A DNA stretch of 7,583 bases from 39-52-133 sp041488395 (GTDB lineage: Bacteria; Pseudomonadota; Gammaproteobacteria; Burkholderiales; Gallionellaceae). The first letter of the stretch is position 1. The number at the start of each line of letters is the position of its first letter. The translations under genes and the position numbers were made by a program. Below are positions 5,504 to 7,583 of the stretch, piece by piece. The notes beneath the pieces were generated by a model, which saw only the letters and a program-made list of their open reading frames with translations, made no database searches and was not told the origin of the DNA. The DNA lies in the NCBI GenBank assembly GCA_041488395.1, contig JBGPPE010000122.1, positions 1 to 7,583 of the forward strand, read 5' to 3'.

Positions 5504-6871
5504 CTAAAAATTCTCCACAGGAAGATCAATACAGTTAAAGGCATCAGAAAAAATACGTTCGTTAATGGAATTAAAGCCAAATAATTGGGCTCTATATTTA
5601 GCCAAGCATATAGCTTGATCTATCTGTATAGCGCCCAATTTGGCTTGATGTAACTCTAAAAGACACTGAAAATATAAATCTGGCCATTGCATCTCTACTG
5701 GATTTTTTTCATGAACCAAAGGGGCCAACAGATTAATCGCATCATTGTGAGCGGAAATATCATTTCTAACCAACCTCTCATAGAGCGCTGGATATTTAAT
5801 TTTCAGCACAATAAGGTAAACAATAAAACCTGTCCGCGACGAATTTGACATAACAAATAGAGCGCAAGCGCGCTCAATATCACGAAGAGACATATCTGCT
5901 GCAATAGCCCACTGAAAAAGATCGGCGCGTAGATCTTCGACTAACTTGGCTTGTGTAGTAGCAAAACCATAACGGCTGAGCACATCTTTTATAAACGCCG
6001 CCGTAGGGTGCCCATATGAGTCTAGGCTACGAGAAGTGTTTTTCGGCAAGCGGAGAAAGAGATGGACGAACTTTCCTAAGTAAGCCGCAGCATCTGTCTC
6101 ACTACCATAGACGCCCTTAATTGCGCTTTCTAACTGCTTTCTGTTGAGCAGCAACACAAAAACCAAATTAGGAACATCAAAAAAATGTTTTATACGTTCG
6201 ATGAGTAGTACTGCAAAGATAGGACGACAACGATCTAGTTCATCAATGAAAATCACTACAGGCTTGTCTTGGGCTGCGGCAAATTTTGTCAACTCAGCCC
6301 TAAAATGCTCCAGTGATGATTTTTCTTTCTCATGATCTTCAAGTTTTTTTTCGATCCACTTATTTGTAGCATCTGCGGCTTCTTCACTGGCACCTTTAAC
6401 TACCTCCTGAAATTCATCTGATAAATTTGTAGTCCCCAATGCAACACGACCTGCAAGATTGATTAGTGCCTTAACTCCCACAGGAAGGATAGCTTTCATT
6501 ACGCCAGCCGCCTTTTCTCGTAGTTCTTTTGCTGCGCCTTGGTCATCATCTAATACACCAGCAATTTCTGCTGCAATTAACAAGAAGGGGTCTTCCACAT
6601 AATCCTGTGCAAAGGCATCAATGAATACGACCTTATGTTTATGCTCTTCACCTTCGAGATTCTTCGCCCAATTTCGACCAAACCATGTTTTTCCCTCCCC
6701 CCATGGAGCATCAATAGCCAATACAGCACCCACGCGAAGACGATCAAGATAACCTGTCAGGCGTCCAGCTAACTTTTCTCTCCCAAGCAAATCACCCGTA
6801 AAAGCCTTATCTCCAATGGAATTTGCAGGGTGCAATGCTAACGGCTGTTGATGATTTGATTGTTTATCCAT
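5504..6871 (-). CDS. KAP-family P-loop NTPase, candidate defence protein
   Basis: The 455-residue protein has the KAP NTPase architecture. Walker A is APWGEGKTW at 55-63, preceded by hydrophobic VLAID. Walker B is PVVIFIDELDRC at 204-215, with D210 and E211 as likely Mg2+-binding and catalytic acids. NRKQLESAIKGVYG (243-256) and YLGKFVHLFLRLP (264-276) are typical of the family after Walker B. Between the Walker motifs, residues 121-146 are moderately hydrophobic, where many KAP proteins carry membrane segments, followed by a charged helix (155-200). KAP proteins include the F-plasmid phage-exclusion protein PifA, so a defence role is plausible but unproven. The gene is visibly AT-rich: three hand-counted 60-base rows gave 32-42% GC, against 75% for one row of the dehydrogenase/hydratase gene. 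This suggests horizontal gain. The ATG at 6871 has no strong ribosome site. Confidence 0.9.
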   Translation of the reverse strand: MDKQSNHQQPLALHPANSIGDKAFTGDLLGREKLAGRLTGYLDRLRVGAVLAIDAPWGEGKTWFGRNWAKNLEGEEHKHKVVFIDAFAQDYVEDPFLLIAAEIAGVLDDDQGAAKELREKAAGVMKAILPVGVKALINLAGRVALGTTNLSDEFQEVVKGASEEAADATNKWIEKKLEDHEKEKSSLEHFRAELTKFAAAQDKPVVIFIDELDRCRPIFAVLLIERIKHFFDVPNLVFVLLLNRKQLESAIKGVYGSETDAAAYLGKFVHLFLRLPKNTSRSLDSYGHPTAAFIKDVLSRYGFATTQAKLVEDLRADLFQWAIAADMSLRDIERACALFVMSNSSRTGFIVYLIVLKIKYPALYERLVRNDISAHNDAINLLAPLVHEKNPVEMQWPDLYFQCLLELHQAKLGAIQIDQAICLAKYRAQLFGFNSINERIFSDAFNCIDLPVENF

Positions 6872-6894
6872 GGTTTATTTGTAATTTTTTCTGA

Positions 6895-6911
6895 TCATGA
6901 ATAGTTCATGA
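6895..6911. promoter_or_regulatory. Perfect 17-bp palindrome upstream of the KAP gene (candidate operator)
   Basis: TCATGAA-TAG-TTCATGA has perfect 7-bp arms. It lies 23 bp before the KAP ATG and 16 bp after the stop of the dehydrogenase/hydratase gene. A weak promoter can be drawn on the minus strand: TTGAAA (6926-6931) and, 17 bp on, TGAACT (6903-6908), which would place the palindrome over the -10 box. No U-run follows on the minus strand, so it is a poor terminator for the upstream gene. An operator for a repressor of the KAP gene is the better reading, though no regulator gene is visible. Confidence 0.4.
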
Positions 6912-6927
6912 CTAATAAAACTTAATT

Positions 6928-7583
6928 TCAATTCCGCAACGGCTTCCCATTCTTCAGCATGTACTCAATTCGCGCCTGCGTCTTATCCGTCGCCAGCAGC
7001 CGCATAAAGTGATGCCGCTCCAGATCAAGCAGCCATTGCTCGTCCACCAGGCTGCCCGCCTCGACATCGCCGCCGCACATCGTTTCTGCCACGGCGCAGC
7101 CGATGGTGTAATCGTGCTCGGAGATAAAGCCACCTTCGAGCATGTTGACCATGGCAGCCTTGAAGTTGGCGATGCCGGCGCGGCCCACCACCGGGATTTG
7201 CCGTGCCGGCAGCGGCGGGCGGTAGGCGCTGGCGTTGAGCGCCAGTGCTTCCTGCTTGGCAATGTGCAGCAGCTCGAAGCGGTTCAGCACGATGCGGTCT
7301 GATTGCCGGAGGTAGCCCATCTCGCGCGCCATTTCTGCGCTCTTGGCCACCTCGCCCATGGCGATGTTCTGGAAGTAACGCTTGAGGAAGGGAAAGATTT
7401 CGCCGCCTTTGGCATCCTGTGCTGCGCGCTGCGCCATTTCCTTGCAGCCGCCGCCGGCAGGCAGCAGGCCGACGCCGACTTCGACCAGGCCGATGTAGCT
7501 TTCCAGCGTGGCGACGATTTTGCTGCAGTGGATGGAAAACTCGCAGCCACCACCCAGCGCCAGGCCATCAATGGCGGCGATGG
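6928..7583 (-). CDS. FadN-type 3-hydroxyacyl-CoA dehydrogenase/enoyl-CoA hydratase, C-terminal part (partial)
   Basis: The reading frame is open to the window edge and gives the last 217 residues; the N-terminal part lies outside. The visible part starts with the crotonase signature IDGLALGGGCEF, whose glycines form the oxyanion hole, followed by VEVGVGLLPAGGGCKEMAQR. The C-terminal helical region ends in SLVDEQWLLDLERHHFMRLL and MLKNGKPLRN, which I recognise as the tail of large bifunctional enzymes in which a dehydrogenase precedes the crotonase domain (FadN-like). The enzyme would hydrate enoyl-CoA and oxidise the 3-hydroxyacyl-CoA, supplying the substrate of the thiolase encoded further on. 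The dehydrogenase domain is inferred, not seen. The stop is intact and base composition drops sharply to AT-rich immediately after it. Confidence 0.9.
   Translation of the reverse strand, partial: IAAIDGLALGGGCEFSIHCSKIVATLESYIGLVEVGVGLLPAGGGCKEMAQRAAQDAKGGEIFPFLKRYFQNIAMGEVAKSAEMAREMGYLRQSDRIVLNRFELLHIAKQEALALNASAYRPPLPARQIPVVGRAGIANFKAAMVNMLEGGFISEHDYTIGCAVAETMCGGDVEAGSLVDEQWLLDLERHHFMRLLATDKTQARIEYMLKNGKPLRN

Noticed and set aside
6895..6911. The palindrome as a rho-independent terminator of the FadN-type gene
   Set aside because: The stem is short and AT-rich and no U-run follows it on the minus strand.
1..7583. CRISPR arrays, tRNA or rRNA genes, and transposase genes
   Set aside because: No regularly spaced repeats, no cloverleaf or rRNA-like sequence, and no transposase or integrase frame was seen on either strand.

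Overview
The window looks like GC-rich bacterial chromosome, most likely from a betaproteobacterium. The pointers are a FadN-type beta-oxidation enzyme and FadA-type thiolase on the same strand, a YkgJ cysteine-cluster protein and a chemoreceptor tail. The genus cannot be fixed from sequence reading alone.

Layout: (1) 3-464 (+) is the C-terminal signalling end of a methyl-accepting chemotaxis protein that starts outside the window. (2) 556-1500 (+) holds a two-gene unit: a small YkgJ-type metal-binding cysteine-cluster protein and a basic, probably membrane-embedded protein of unknown function. (3) 1497-3264 (-) holds a small outer-membrane-type lipoprotein followed by an ATP-grasp-like ligase whose motif order resembles glutathionylspermidine synthases. 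It meets the preceding + strand unit tail to tail with a shared TTAA at the two stop codons. (4) 3314-3458 is a non-coding inverted-repeat element of about 145 bp (MITE- or REP-like) between the lipoprotein promoter region and the thiolase stop. (5) 3466-7583 (-) is a same-strand run: the C-terminal part of a FadN-type 3-hydroxyacyl-CoA dehydrogenase/enoyl-CoA hydratase, then a KAP-family P-loop NTPase, then a Phd/VapB antitoxin and VapC PIN toxin, then a FadA-type thiolase.

The most interesting feature is the last block. The dehydrogenase/hydratase and thiolase catalyse consecutive beta-oxidation steps and such genes are usually adjacent. Here about 2.26 kb of accessory DNA separates them: a conspicuously AT-rich KAP NTPase (a family that includes the phage-exclusion protein PifA) and a GC-rich toxin-antitoxin pair. 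The KAP gene begins just after a perfect 17-bp palindrome. The toxin gene ends directly against the Shine-Dalgarno sequence of the thiolase, so thiolase expression may now depend on the toxin-antitoxin transcript. A 16-bp remnant of the repeat element's terminus lies between the KAP and antitoxin genes, so two traces of that repeat family bracket the thiolase/toxin-antitoxin segment. A defence role for the KAP gene is inference from family and context, not something the sequence proves.
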